The translations under genes were made by a program, and so were the position numbers. A DNA stretch of 64,000 nucleotides, taken from NCBI GenBank assembly GCA_000955875.1, contig JYOE01000020.1, positions 124,001-188,000 of the forward strand, in the 5' to 3' direction. Numbering within the stretch: the stretch's first letter is position 1; every line of letters begins with the position of its first letter. Below are positions 1 to 7,593 of the stretch, piece by piece. Origin of the DNA: Terrabacter sp. 28. Lineage in GTDB: Bacteria > Actinomycetota > Actinomycetes > Actinomycetales > Dermatophilaceae. The notes below the pieces were generated by a model. The model was not told where the DNA came from. It was given only the letters and a program-made list of their open reading frames with translations, and ran no database searches.

Positions 1-2
1 GG

Positions 3-428
3 GTGCGCTCCGGCGTCGCCGACTGGCACATGCTCTACCGGTTCGCCTCGCGGGGGCACCTCGAGGCCTGGGAGCGTTCGCCCGAGCGCATCCGCTGGCT
101 TCGCTCGGCCGCCGACCTCGTCGAGCACGGCAGGACCGAGTACCGCACCGGCATCGAGGGCTGGTTCGACGAGCCGGCGTCGCGCTCGGTGGAGGAGGCC
201 GGTGGCGCGGTTCAGGCGGCGCCGCCGCGGTGGAAGCAGGCGAGCGTCATCTGGCTCGCCTTCTTCCCGACGAGCCTCGCCCTGACCTACCTGTTGATGC
301 CCTTTGCCGACGGCTGGCCGCCGGCGCTGCGCGTGCTCGTGACGACCTTGGTCGCGACGCCGTGGATGACGTACGTCTTCCTGCCGTTCGTGACCCGCCT
401 GTTCTCACGGTGGCTCAGCCCCGGCTGA
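3..428 (+). CDS. C-terminal part of antibiotic-biosynthesis-monooxygenase-like membrane protein (5' partial)
   Basis: Only the C-terminal 141 residues are in the window; the frame is open to the left edge, so the start lies outside. The first ~45 residues (WHMLYRF, LEAWERSPER) resemble the second half of an ABM ferredoxin-like domain. Residues ~78-98 and ~108-130 form two hydrophobic helices, an arrangement common in ABM proteins carrying a two-helix membrane tail. Substrate unknown. The family name rests on pattern memory only. It ends 111 bp before the sulfur operon, which has its own promoter, so the two are probably not co-transcribed. Confidence 0.6.
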   Translation: MRSGVADWHMLYRFASRGHLEAWERSPERIRWLRSAADLVEHGRTEYRTGIEGWFDEPASRSVEEAGGAVQAAPPRWKQASVIWLAFFPTSLALTYLLMPFADGWPPALRVLVTTLVATPWMTYVFLPFVTRLFSRWLSPG

Positions 429-515
429 CCCGGCCGGACGCCCGATCGGGTTGCGGGACAGGGGTTTGTCTCGCACATCACAGGTGGCATGTCTGCTGGT
501 TCACAGCGCTCCATA

Positions 516-529
516 TACCCATGGGGGTA
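516..529. promoter_or_regulatory. CsoR/CstR-like palindromic operator
   Basis: TACCC-ATGG-GGGTA is a perfect 5-bp inverted repeat around a 4-bp centre. It resembles the C-run/G-run dyads bound by CsoR-family repressors, of which CstR-type members sense persulfides. It overlaps the proposed -10 box (528-533) of the downstream sulfur operon, a position suited to repression. No csoR/cstR gene is in the window, so the regulator is inferred. Confidence 0.5.
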
Positions 530-533
530 CCTT
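528..533 (+). promoter_or_regulatory. -10 box of a leaderless promoter, sulfur operon
   Basis: TACCTT lies exactly 6 nt before the ATG at 540, so transcription would begin at or next to the start codon. No well-placed Shine-Dalgarno sequence precedes that ATG. This is one of many NANNNT-N6/7-start arrangements in the window. Confidence 0.45.
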
Positions 534-539
534 CGGAGC

Positions 540-1787
540 ATGACCACCACCATGAGGTCACTTGTGGTTCTGGGAGCGGGCACGGCCGGCACCATGGTCG
601 TGAACAAGCTGAGGCACCGCCTCCCCACCAGCGAGTGGCGCATCACCGTCGTCGACCGTGACGACCTCCACGACTACCAGCCGGGCTACCTCTTCCTGCC
701 GTTCGGTCTCATCGAGCCGGAGCAGGTCCGCCGCAGCCGCCACACCCTCATCGCCGACGGCGTCGAGCTCGTCCTCGGTGACGTCGACCGCGTCGACCCG
801 GAGGCTCGCCAGGCCGCTCTCGTCGACGGCCGCACCATCGGCTACGACGAGCTCGTCATCGCCTCCGGCACCTCGCCCCGACCCGACCAGACGCCGGGGA
901 TGCTGGGGCCCGAGTGGCACCGCAGCGTCGGCGAGTTCTACACCTACGAGGGCGCGTTGGCGCTGCGCAGGTCGCTGGCCGGCTTCACGGGGGGCCGTCT
1001 CGTCGTGCACGTCACCGAGCTGCCCATCAAGTGCCCCGTCGCCCCGCTCGAGTTCGCCTTCCTCGCCGACGACTTCCTGCGCCGCCGGGGCCTGCGCGAC
1101 CGCACCGAGATCGTCTACGTCACCCCGCTCGACGGCGCCTTCACCAAGCCGGTGGCGAGCCGCGAGCTGGGGCACCTGCTGGCCGACAAGGGCATCACCC
1201 TCGAGACGGACTTCATGGTCGAGCGCATCGACCAGGACCGGCGCGCCCTCGTCTCCTACGACGAGCGCGAGGTGTCCTACGACCAGCTCGTCACCGTGCC
1301 GCTCAACATGGGCGCCGACTTCGTGGCCCGCTCGGGACTCGGCGACGAGCTGAACTACGTGCCGGTCGACAAGCACACGCTGCTCTCGAGCGAGCACCCC
1401 TCGATCTTCGTGCTCGGTGACGCGAGTGACATCCCGACGTCCAAGGCGGGGTCGGTCGCCCACTTCTCCGTCGAGGTCTTCGTCGACAACTTCGTCGAGC
1501 ACGTCCAGGGCCGGCCGATGACGCGCCGATTCGACGGGCACGCCAACTGCTTCGTCGAGTCGGGCGGCGGCAAGGCGATGCTGCTGGACTTCAACTACGA
1601 CACCGAGCCGCTGACCGGCACCTTCCCGCTGCCGCACCTCGGCCCGATGCGGCTGCTCAAGGAGTCGCGTGCGAACCACCTCGGCAAGCTCGCGTTCCGT
1701 CACCTCTACTGGAACCTGCTGCTCCCCGGACGACCCCTCGGCCTGCCCGCGCAGATGTCCATGGCGGGGAAGGTCCCCGCCGCGTGA
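540..1787 (+). CDS. Sulfide:quinone oxidoreductase-like FAD flavoprotein
   Basis: A 415-residue pyridine-nucleotide-disulfide-oxidoreductase-fold protein. The N-terminus carries the FAD dinucleotide motif GAGTAG (residues 12-17), and VLGDASDIP near 291-299 is the second FAD-contacting motif. C165 (in PIKCPV) and C337 (in HANCFV) sit where SQRs keep the redox-active cysteine pair. SQRs oxidise sulfide to persulfide or sulfane sulfur and pass electrons to quinone at the membrane. The ATG at 540 was chosen because of the -10 box 6 nt upstream; ATG 552 is an alternative. It is first in an operon with TusE/DsrC-like and DsrE2-like sulfur carriers, which supports sulfide or persulfide detoxification. 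A more general NADH-type flavoprotein role cannot be excluded. Confidence 0.78.
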   Translation: MTTTMRSLVVLGAGTAGTMVVNKLRHRLPTSEWRITVVDRDDLHDYQPGYLFLPFGLIEPEQVRRSRHTLIADGVELVLGDVDRVDPEARQAALVDGRTIGYDELVIASGTSPRPDQTPGMLGPEWHRSVGEFYTYEGALALRRSLAGFTGGRLVVHVTELPIKCPVAPLEFAFLADDFLRRRGLRDRTEIVYVTPLDGAFTKPVASRELGHLLADKGITLETDFMVERIDQDRRALVSYDEREVSYDQLVTVPLNMGADFVARSGLGDELNYVPVDKHTLLSSEHPSIFVLGDASDIPTSKAGSVAHFSVEVFVDNFVEHVQGRPMTRRFDGHANCFVESGGGKAMLLDFNYDTEPLTGTFPLPHLGPMRLLKESRANHLGKLAFRHLYWNLLLPGRPLGLPAQMSMAGKVPAA

Positions 1788-1808
1788 GCGCGTGAAAGGA
1801 GCGCCACC

Positions 1809-2123
1809 ATGCCCATCACGACGATCGCCGGCCATGCCGTCGAGGTCAACGACGAGGGATTCCTCACCCGGCCCGAGCAGTGGTCGGAGGACCTCGGCCG
1901 CGAGCTCGGCCGGGTCATCGGGATCGAGCTGACCGACGAGCACTGGCGGCTCGTCCGGTTCCTCCGGGACGACTTCGCCCACCACGGCGAGACCGCCACG
2001 CTGCGCCGCGTCAGCACCCAGACCGGCACGCCCGTCAAGTCCCTCTTCGACCTCTTCCCGGGCAAGCCCGCCAAGAAGATGGCCTACGTCGCGGGACTTC
2101 CCAAGCCGAAGGGATGCGTGTGA
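1809..2123 (+). CDS. TusE/DsrC-family sulfur carrier protein
   Basis: A 104-residue protein ending in AGLPKPKGCV, the signature C-terminal arm of the DsrC/TusE/DsvC family, with the penultimate cysteine (C103) as persulfide carrier. The second DsrC cysteine, expected 11 residues earlier, is alanine here. By family logic this makes it a single-Cys, TusE-like sulfur-relay protein, not a DsrC partner of dissimilatory sulfite reductase. An SD-like AAAGGAG lies ~7 nt before the start. It follows the SQR-like gene by 21 bp and overlaps the DsrE2-like gene by 1 nt (TGATG), indicating translational coupling. The likely role is accepting sulfane sulfur generated by the SQR-like enzyme. Confidence 0.85.
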   Translation: MPITTIAGHAVEVNDEGFLTRPEQWSEDLGRELGRVIGIELTDEHWRLVRFLRDDFAHHGETATLRRVSTQTGTPVKSLFDLFPGKPAKKMAYVAGLPKPKGCV

Positions 2124-2641
2124 TGACCAGCCAGACCGAAACCCAGACGCCCATCGTGCCGATGTTCGACGCCCCCGAGGCGCAGGGCCGCAAGCTCGCG
2201 ATCATCTGCAGCAAGGGCAACCTCGACATGGCCTACCCGGGGCTGATCCTCGCGAACGCCGCCCTGGGCGAGGGCGTCGAGACCCACCTGTTCTTCACGT
2301 TCTGGGGCTTCGACATGATCAACCGGAAGACGTCGGGGCACCTGAAGTTCACGATGCTCGGCAACACCGCGACCCACCTGCCCCAGGGGCTCGGCGGCAT
2401 CCCGGGCATGACCCACCTGGCGACGTCCCAGATGAAGAAGGCCATCGCCGACCTGGACGTGCCCGAGGTCCCGGACTTCCTCGACCAGATCGTGGCATCG
2501 GGTGGGCACCTGTGGGCGTGCCGGATGTCGGCGGACATGCAGCACCTCACCGAGGCCGACCTGCGGGACGACGTCGAGGGCATCATCTCGGCGTCCGACT
2601 TCATCGAGCTGACCGACGGGGCGCAGCTGCTCTTCATCTGA
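2123..2641 (+). CDS. DsrE2-like (DsrE/DsrF-family) sulfurtransferase
   Basis: A 172-residue protein. KLAIICSKGNLDMAYPGLIL near residues 24-43 and HLWACRMSADM near 131-141 are typical of DsrE2/peroxiredoxin-like DsrE proteins; C135 is the likely persulfide-carrying residue. A hydrophobic stretch around HLFFTFWGFDMI fits the membrane-associating loop of DsrE2 proteins. The start at 2123 gives a 1-nt overlap with the upstream tusE-like stop; GTG 2120 and ATG 2114 are also in frame. In sulfur-trafficking operons such proteins exchange sulfane sulfur with TusA/TusE-like carriers, which fits this three-gene operon. No rhodanese or TusA gene is adjacent. Confidence 0.8.
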   Translation: MTSQTETQTPIVPMFDAPEAQGRKLAIICSKGNLDMAYPGLILANAALGEGVETHLFFTFWGFDMINRKTSGHLKFTMLGNTATHLPQGLGGIPGMTHLATSQMKKAIADLDVPEVPDFLDQIVASGGHLWACRMSADMQHLTEADLRDDVEGIISASDFIELTDGAQLLFI

Positions 2642-2690
2642 GGCACGAAGGCGCCGACGGGGCGCGAGCCGGCTGTGGCAGAGCGACCTT

Positions 2691-2707
2691 CACACGATCT
2701 CCACACG
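2691..2707. promoter_or_regulatory. Candidate OmpR/PhoB-type direct-repeat site upstream of the response regulator
   Basis: Two copies of CACACG (2691-2696 and 2702-2707) are spaced 11 bp start to start, one helical turn, as OmpR/PhoB-class regulators require. The site lies about 44-60 bp upstream of the proposed leaderless start at 2751. Autoregulation by the encoded regulator is an inference. Confidence 0.35.
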
Positions 2708-2737
2708 TCGCACCCGCGCCCTCCGGCTGCACGCTCC

Positions 2738-2743
2738 TAGAGT
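2738..2743 (+). promoter_or_regulatory. -10 box of a leaderless promoter for the two-component operon
   Basis: TAGAGT is followed by 7 nt and then ATG 2751. GGAG at 2745-2748 is too close to act as a normal SD, so a leaderless mRNA is favoured. Confidence 0.45.
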
Positions 2744-2750
2744 CGGAGGC

Positions 2751-3527
2751 ATGAGCCAGGGGAACACGGAGCGCTGGTCGAACGCGCCCTCGCCGACGAC
2801 GCTGCTCGTCGTGGAGGACGACCCGACCATCAACCAGGCCGTCACGGATCGCCTTGTCGCAGAAGGGTTCCGGGTCGTGCAGGCGTTCGACGGCCCCGGC
2901 GCCGTCGAGGCCTACGGCCAGCACGAGCCAGACCTCGTCGTCCTCGACCTCATGCTGCCAGGCTTCGACGGTCTCGAGGTGTGCCGCCGCATCCAAGCCG
3001 ACCGCCCGGTGCCGGTGCTCATGCTCACGGCCCGCGCCGACGAGACCGACCTGCTCGTGGGTCTCGGCGTCGGAGCCGACGACTACGTCACCAAGCCGTT
3101 CCGCATGCGAGAGGTCGTCGCCCGCATCCGGGCCCTGCTGCGGCGGGTCGAACGCGCCCGCCTGCTCGCGGCCGAGCAGCCACCGGTCCTGTCCGTCGGC
3201 GACCTCGGCGTCGACCGTGGGTCGCGCCGCGTCTCGGTGCGGGGGGCCGAGGTGCACCTGACGCCGCTCGAGTTCGACCTGCTCCTCGCCCTCGCCGCCG
3301 AGCCCGGCGCCGTCCGTGGCCGGGACGAGCTGATGCGCGACGTGTGGGGCTGGGCCGACGCCGGCGGCACGCGCACCCTCGACAGCCACGTGAAGTCCCT
3401 GCGGGCCAAGATCGGCGCCGCCCGCGTGCGCACGGTCCACGGCGTCGGCTACGCCCTCGAGGCCGACCCAGCGGACTCCGACGGCACGACGCGCGCGGCG
3501 AGCGCGCACGCGGACGAGACCCCGTGA
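2751..3527 (+). CDS. OmpR/PhoB-family response regulator
   Basis: 258 residues. The receiver domain spans ~16-135, with the acidic pair at E22-D24, phospho-acceptor D66 (VVLDLMLPGFDG), T93 region (MLTARAD) and K115 (VTKPF). The C-terminal winged-helix DNA-binding domain spans ~155-240 and carries LTPLEFDLLLAL and the recognition region RTLDSHVKSLRAKIG. It overlaps the histidine kinase gene by 4 nt (GTGA), so the two are translationally coupled and almost certainly a cognate pair. A direct-repeat site upstream suggests autoregulation. The signal is unknown. Confidence 0.93.
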   Translation: MSQGNTERWSNAPSPTTLLVVEDDPTINQAVTDRLVAEGFRVVQAFDGPGAVEAYGQHEPDLVVLDLMLPGFDGLEVCRRIQADRPVPVLMLTARADETDLLVGLGVGADDYVTKPFRMREVVARIRALLRRVERARLLAAEQPPVLSVGDLGVDRGSRRVSVRGAEVHLTPLEFDLLLALAAEPGAVRGRDELMRDVWGWADAGGTRTLDSHVKSLRAKIGAARVRTVHGVGYALEADPADSDGTTRAASAHADETP

Positions 3528-6310
3528 ACACCGACCGCCCCCTCGATGCCATCCGCTCGATCAAGGTCAAGCTCGGTCTGCTCGTCGCGGTCAGCATCGT
3601 CGCGGCGATCCTCGTGTCCGAGATCGGCGACCGCGCCGAGGTGCCGATCTGGCTCACCGTCCCGGTGACCGTGGTCGCGGCCCTCGGGGTCACCCAGTGG
3701 CTGGCCCGCGGTATGACCTCGCCGTTGCGCGAGATGACGGCGGCCGCGTCACGGATGGCGACCGGCGACTACTCGCAACGGGTCACGGCCACCGCAACCG
3801 ACGAGGTGGGCACGCTCTCGGCCGCCTTCAACACGATGGCCGCCGACCTCGCGGACGCCGACCGGCAGCGTCGGCAGCTCGTCGCCACCGTCTCCCACGA
3901 GCTGCGGACTCCGCTCACGGCGCAGCAGGCGCTGCTCGAGAACCTCGTCGACGGCGTGGTCCGCCCCGACGACGCCGTGCTGCGCACTGCCCTCGCGCAG
4001 GCCGAGCGGCTCGGCGCGCTCGTCGGCGACCTGCTGGACCTCAGCCGGGTCGACGGCGGGCGGGTCCCGCTCGTCCTGGCCACGCTCGACGTCCGCGAGC
4101 TCGTCGAGACCGCCGTCGCCGAGGCGGGCGTCTCGCGTCGCGGCACCGTCCACGTCGTCGAGGTGCCCGAGGGCCTCACCGTCACGGGCGACGCCGCCCG
4201 CCTGCACCAGGTGCTCGCCAACCTGCTCGACAACGCCGACCGGCACAGCCCCACCGGGGGCACCGTCACCGTCAGCGCCGGACCGGAGGGCGACGACCGC
4301 TGGTGGCTGCTCGTCTCCGACGAGGGCGCCGGCATCGCACCGGAGCACGCCGAGCGCGTCTTCGACCGGTTCGGCTCCGGCGACGACGCCGGGGGTGGCA
4401 CGGGCATCGGGCTCGCCATCGCCAGCTGGGTGTGCGAGCTGCACGGCGGCTCCATCGCGGCCCTGCCGACGCCGTCGGGGGAGCGCGGCGCCCGCATCCG
4501 CGCCGTCCTGCCCCGCACCCCGCGGCCCGCGACGATCCCGACCACGTATGCCGCCCCGTCCCCCGACGGGCCGAGCGCCACCACGAGCGCGCCGACGAGC
4601 GCCGCCGCGGGCATCCCTACTGACATCCCTACTGACAGCCCTGCCGAAAGCCCTGCCGAAAGCCCTGCCGGCAGCCCTGCCGACACCACACCGACCAGCA
4701 GCAAGGAGAGCGTCGTGCCCGTCCCGACTCCCGCCACAGCAGGATCGTCCCCACCCGTCCCTCCGGGCGGGCGGGCCGCAGCCGGCGGCCCCACGGCATA
4801 CGGCTCCGTGCCGGTCGGCGCGCCGAAGCCGCTGCTCGACTCGATCTTCGGCGACCTGTGGCCCGAGACCGGCGTCGGCCCCCAGGTGAGGCTGCTGCTC
4901 ACCTGCGTCGGGGTGGGCGTCCTGGCCGCCGTGGTGCTGCCGTACCGCGACATGGGCGTGGCCCTGTTCCTCGTGCTGACGGTCGGCGGTGTCGTGCTCT
5001 GGCGCACCTCGCAGGAGCGACGCCGGCCGTGGACGGTCGCGACGTCGGCCGTCTGCGTCGGCCTCGCCTCGCTCGCGGTGCTGCGGTCGACCGAGTGGCT
5101 CCTGGTGCTCGCCGTCCTGCTCGGGATCCTCCTGGTGACCACGGCCCTGACCGGGGCCAGGGGGCTGCTCTCCATGGTCGCGGGCGCCGCCTCGTGGCCG
5201 CTCGCAGCCCTCCGCGGCCTGCCGCTGCTCGGTCGGAGCATCAGCGCCACCAGCCGCGTCGGCATCGTGTGGCCGATCGTGCGCACGGCGGCGATCTCGC
5301 TCGTCGCACTGGTCGTCTTCGGTGGCCTCTTCGCCTCGGGTGACGCGATCTTCGGCTCGTGGGCAAGCGCCCTCGTGCCCCAGCTCGCCTGGGACAGCTT
5401 GACGTTCCGGTTCTTCGTCGGCTTCGTCATGGGTGGCGCGCTGCTCGCCGCCGCCTACGTCGCGCTCAACCCGCCGAGGGTCCAGCGGGTCGCCCTGCCC
5501 GCCGGTCGCCCTGTCGCGCGGACCTTCGAGTGGGTCGTGCCGGTGGGACTCGTCGTCGCGCTCTTCGTCGCGTTCGTGGTGGCGCAGGCCGCCGCCCTCT
5601 TCGGCGGTCACGACTACGTGCAGCGCACGACAGGCCTGACGTACGCCGACTACGTGCACCAGGGCTTCGGGCAGCTGACGTTCGCCACGGTGCTCACGCT
5701 GCTGACGATCGCCATCGCCGCGCGCAAGGCGCCTCGTGCGACCGCCCGCGACCGTCTCGTCCTCCGCGTCGTGCTCGGCACGCTGTGCGCGCTGACGCTC
5801 GTCGTCGTCGGCTCCGCGCTGCATCGCATGGACCTCTACCAGCAGGCGTACGGCTTCACCGTCCTGCGCGTGCTGGTGGACGCCTTCGAGCTGTGGCTGG
5901 GTCTGCTCGTCGTGCTGGTGACGGTGGCCGGCATCCGGCTCCGTGGGTGGTGGCTGCCGCGTGCGGCCCTCATGTCGGCCGCCGTGTTCGTGCTCGTCGG
6001 CGGCATCCTCAACCCGGAGGCGTGGGTGGCCCGGCACAACATCGACCGGTATGCCGCGACGGGCAAGATCGACGCCGCGTACCTGCGCACGCTCGGCCCC
6101 GACGCGACCCCGACGATCGTCGCGGGCCTGCCACGCAACCTGTCCGCCTGCATCGTGCTGCCGTCGACGATCGAGGCCCGGGCGGCCCGGGAGGACCTGC
6201 TCTCGTGGAACCTCGGCCGCTCGCGGGAGGTGTCGGTGGCGCCGGCGCCGCTGACCCAGAGCGAGGCCGCGGCGTGTCCCGCCCTCATGGGGGCGGTCCC
6301 GACGCCCTGA
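3524..6310 (+). CDS. Sensor histidine kinase fused to a DUF4153/DUF4173-type multi-pass membrane domain
   Basis: One uninterrupted 928-codon frame. The N-terminal half is a complete kinase: two TM helices (~17-33, ~41-60), HAMP (~58-112), H-box VSHELRTP with H125, N-box NLLDNA (233-238), DEGAG (266-270) and GTGIGLAIA (292-300). A low-complexity Pro/Ser/Thr/Ala linker (~335-440) follows, encoded partly by six 12-bp repeats (4612-4683). Residues ~450-800 then form about ten hydrophobic helices resembling DUF4153/4173 proteins, which are usually separate genes. An internal GTG at 4715, preceded by AAGGAG (4703-4708) at 6-nt spacing, could also yield the membrane half alone. The start GTG 3524 overlaps the regulator stop. 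The membrane part might sense the signal or be a passenger. Confidence 0.85.
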   Translation: MNTDRPLDAIRSIKVKLGLLVAVSIVAAILVSEIGDRAEVPIWLTVPVTVVAALGVTQWLARGMTSPLREMTAAASRMATGDYSQRVTATATDEVGTLSAAFNTMAADLADADRQRRQLVATVSHELRTPLTAQQALLENLVDGVVRPDDAVLRTALAQAERLGALVGDLLDLSRVDGGRVPLVLATLDVRELVETAVAEAGVSRRGTVHVVEVPEGLTVTGDAARLHQVLANLLDNADRHSPTGGTVTVSAGPEGDDRWWLLVSDEGAGIAPEHAERVFDRFGSGDDAGGGTGIGLAIASWVCELHGGSIAALPTPSGERGARIRAVLPRTPRPATIPTTYAAPSPDGPSATTSAPTSAAAGIPTDIPTDSPAESPAESPAGSPADTTPTSSKESVVPVPTPATAGSSPPVPPGGRAAAGGPTAYGSVPVGAPKPLLDSIFGDLWPETGVGPQVRLLLTCVGVGVLAAVVLPYRDMGVALFLVLTVGGVVLWRTSQERRRPWTVATSAVCVGLASLAVLRSTEWLLVLAVLLGILLVTTALTGARGLLSMVAGAASWPLAALRGLPLLGRSISATSRVGIVWPIVRTAAISLVALVVFGGLFASGDAIFGSWASALVPQLAWDSLTFRFFVGFVMGGALLAAAYVALNPPRVQRVALPAGRPVARTFEWVVPVGLVVALFVAFVVAQAAALFGGHDYVQRTTGLTYADYVHQGFGQLTFATVLTLLTIAIAARKAPRATARDRLVLRVVLGTLCALTLVVVGSALHRMDLYQQAYGFTVLRVLVDAFELWLGLLVVLVTVAGIRLRGWWLPRAALMSAAVFVLVGGILNPEAWVARHNIDRYAATGKIDAAYLRTLGPDATPTIVAGLPRNLSACIVLPSTIEARAAREDLLSWNLGRSREVSVAPAPLTQSEAAACPALMGAVPTP
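4612..4683 (+). repeat. Six in-frame 12-bp tandem units in the kinase-DUF linker
   Basis: Units CATCCCTACTGA (twice) then (C/A)AGCCCTGCCG(A/G) (four times) encode IPTDIPTDSPAESPAE-type sequence. The 12-bp period keeps the frame. The repeats sit exactly at the junction between the kinase core and the membrane domain. Confidence 0.9.
4703..4717 (+). promoter_or_regulatory. Internal Shine-Dalgarno and GTG start inside the kinase fusion
   Basis: AAGGAG at 4703-4708, a 6-nt gap and in-frame GTG at 4715-4717 form a well-spaced initiation site at the start of the DUF4153/4173-like half. It may be a fossil of formerly separate genes or an active internal start producing a ~531-residue protein. Confidence 0.45.
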
Positions 6311-6325
6311 GGCAGGATGGGCCGG

Positions 6326-7465
6326 GTGCGTCGTGACATCGCCGAGCTGTTCGAGCTCGACCCGGCCCTGACCCACCTCAACCACGGCGCGTTCGGCGCG
6401 GTGCCCCGCGCCGTGCGGGAGGCCCAGGACGCCGCCCGCGGCCGCATCGAGCGGGCTCCGATGCGCGCGTTCCGCGACGAGCTCCCCGAGCTGCTCGCGC
6501 ACGCCCGCGCCACGGCGGCGGCCTTCCTGGGGCTGGGGCCCGAGTCCACCGCCCTGCTGCGCAACGTCACCGAGGCGGTCGGCGTCGTGCTCCAGGGGCT
6601 CGGCGTCGGGGCCGGCGACGACGTCGTCGTGAGCAACCACGGCTACCTCACCGCCGGATGGTCGGCCGAGGCCCGCGGTGCGACGCTGCGCACGGCGGAG
6701 TTCGCGGTCGAGGCCGACCCCGCCGAGGTGGCCGCAGCCTTCGCGGCGGCCGTCACCGACCGCACCCGGCTCGTCGTCGTGGACCAGATCACCTCGCCTA
6801 CGGCGCTGCTGCTGCCCGTGGCCGAGGTCGCAGCGGCCGTCGCCCCGGTGCCGGTGCTCGTCGACGCCGCGCACGCGCCCGGGGCCCTCCCCGGTCTCGA
6901 CGTCGAGGCCCTCGGGGTCGCCTTCTGGGCCGGCAACCTGCACAAGTGGGCCTACACGCCACGGGCCGCCGCCGCCCTGTGGGTGGCCGCCCAGCACCGC
7001 GTGAGCATGCGCCCGCTCGTCACGTCGTGGAGCCACGGCCTGCCCTACCCCGAGCGTTTCGACCTGCAGGGCACCGTCGACCACTCCGCGTGGGTCGCCG
7101 TCCCCGACGGCCTCGAGGCCTGGCGCGCCCTCGGTGGCTGGGAGCAGGTGGCCCGCAACGCCGACCTGCTCGTGCGCGGGGCCGATTACGTGCGCGCCGC
7201 GCTGGGCACCGAGAGCCCGCACGGCGGCATACCTGCTGCCCCCTGCCTGCGCCTCGTCGCGCTGCCGGAGGGCGTGGCCACGACGACGGAGTCGGCCGAG
7301 GCGCTGTGGCAGCACCTGCACGCCGCCGGCCTCGTCGTGCCGCCGGTCGCCTTCGGCGGACGCGGCTACCTGCGCCTCGCGGCGGCGCCGTACAACGACG
7401 AGGACGACTACGCACGGCTCGCCGCGGCGCTGCCGCAGGTGCTGGCCCGGGCGGCCCGCCACTGA
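6326..7465 (+). CDS. Class V aminotransferase-fold PLP-dependent enzyme (isopenicillin-N-epimerase/EgtE-like)
   Basis: About 379 residues. LNHGAFGAVP near the N-terminus is the substrate-site motif of isopenicillin-N-epimerase-like class V enzymes; LVDAAHAPG holds the PLP-contacting Asp and WAGNLHKWAYTPR the Schiff-base lysine (residue 207 from this start). The reaction could be racemisation, C-S lysis or desulfuration; no sulfur-pathway neighbour is close enough to decide. GTG 6326 was chosen because CAGGAT (6313-6318) lies 7 nt upstream as a leaderless -10 box. In-frame ATG 6317 would add three residues. The gene begins just after the kinase stop at 6310. Confidence 0.78.
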   Translation: MRRDIAELFELDPALTHLNHGAFGAVPRAVREAQDAARGRIERAPMRAFRDELPELLAHARATAAAFLGLGPESTALLRNVTEAVGVVLQGLGVGAGDDVVVSNHGYLTAGWSAEARGATLRTAEFAVEADPAEVAAAFAAAVTDRTRLVVVDQITSPTALLLPVAEVAAAVAPVPVLVDAAHAPGALPGLDVEALGVAFWAGNLHKWAYTPRAAAALWVAAQHRVSMRPLVTSWSHGLPYPERFDLQGTVDHSAWVAVPDGLEAWRALGGWEQVARNADLLVRGADYVRAALGTESPHGGIPAAPCLRLVALPEGVATTTESAEALWQHLHAAGLVVPPVAFGGRGYLRLAAAPYNDEDDYARLAAALPQVLARAARH

Positions 7466-7593
7466 ACGCTCGCCCGCAGGCGGCGTCCCCGTCGGCCCTC
7501 GCACCCTCGAGGCCCCTCGATGCGGACGATGCCGACCTGATGTGGAAAGATCGACCGACCGCCTGAACGCTGCCCACGAGGAGGCCCTGAGCC

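Noticed and set aside
3749..7504. Very long antisense open frames, e.g. 3749-7504, 46884-49856, 53423-56380 and 558-1985 on the minus strand
   Set aside because: They lie opposite genes with clear domains and conserved motifs. Their sequences are Arg/Gly/His/Asp-rich without recognisable motifs, as expected for shadow frames in very GC-rich DNA.
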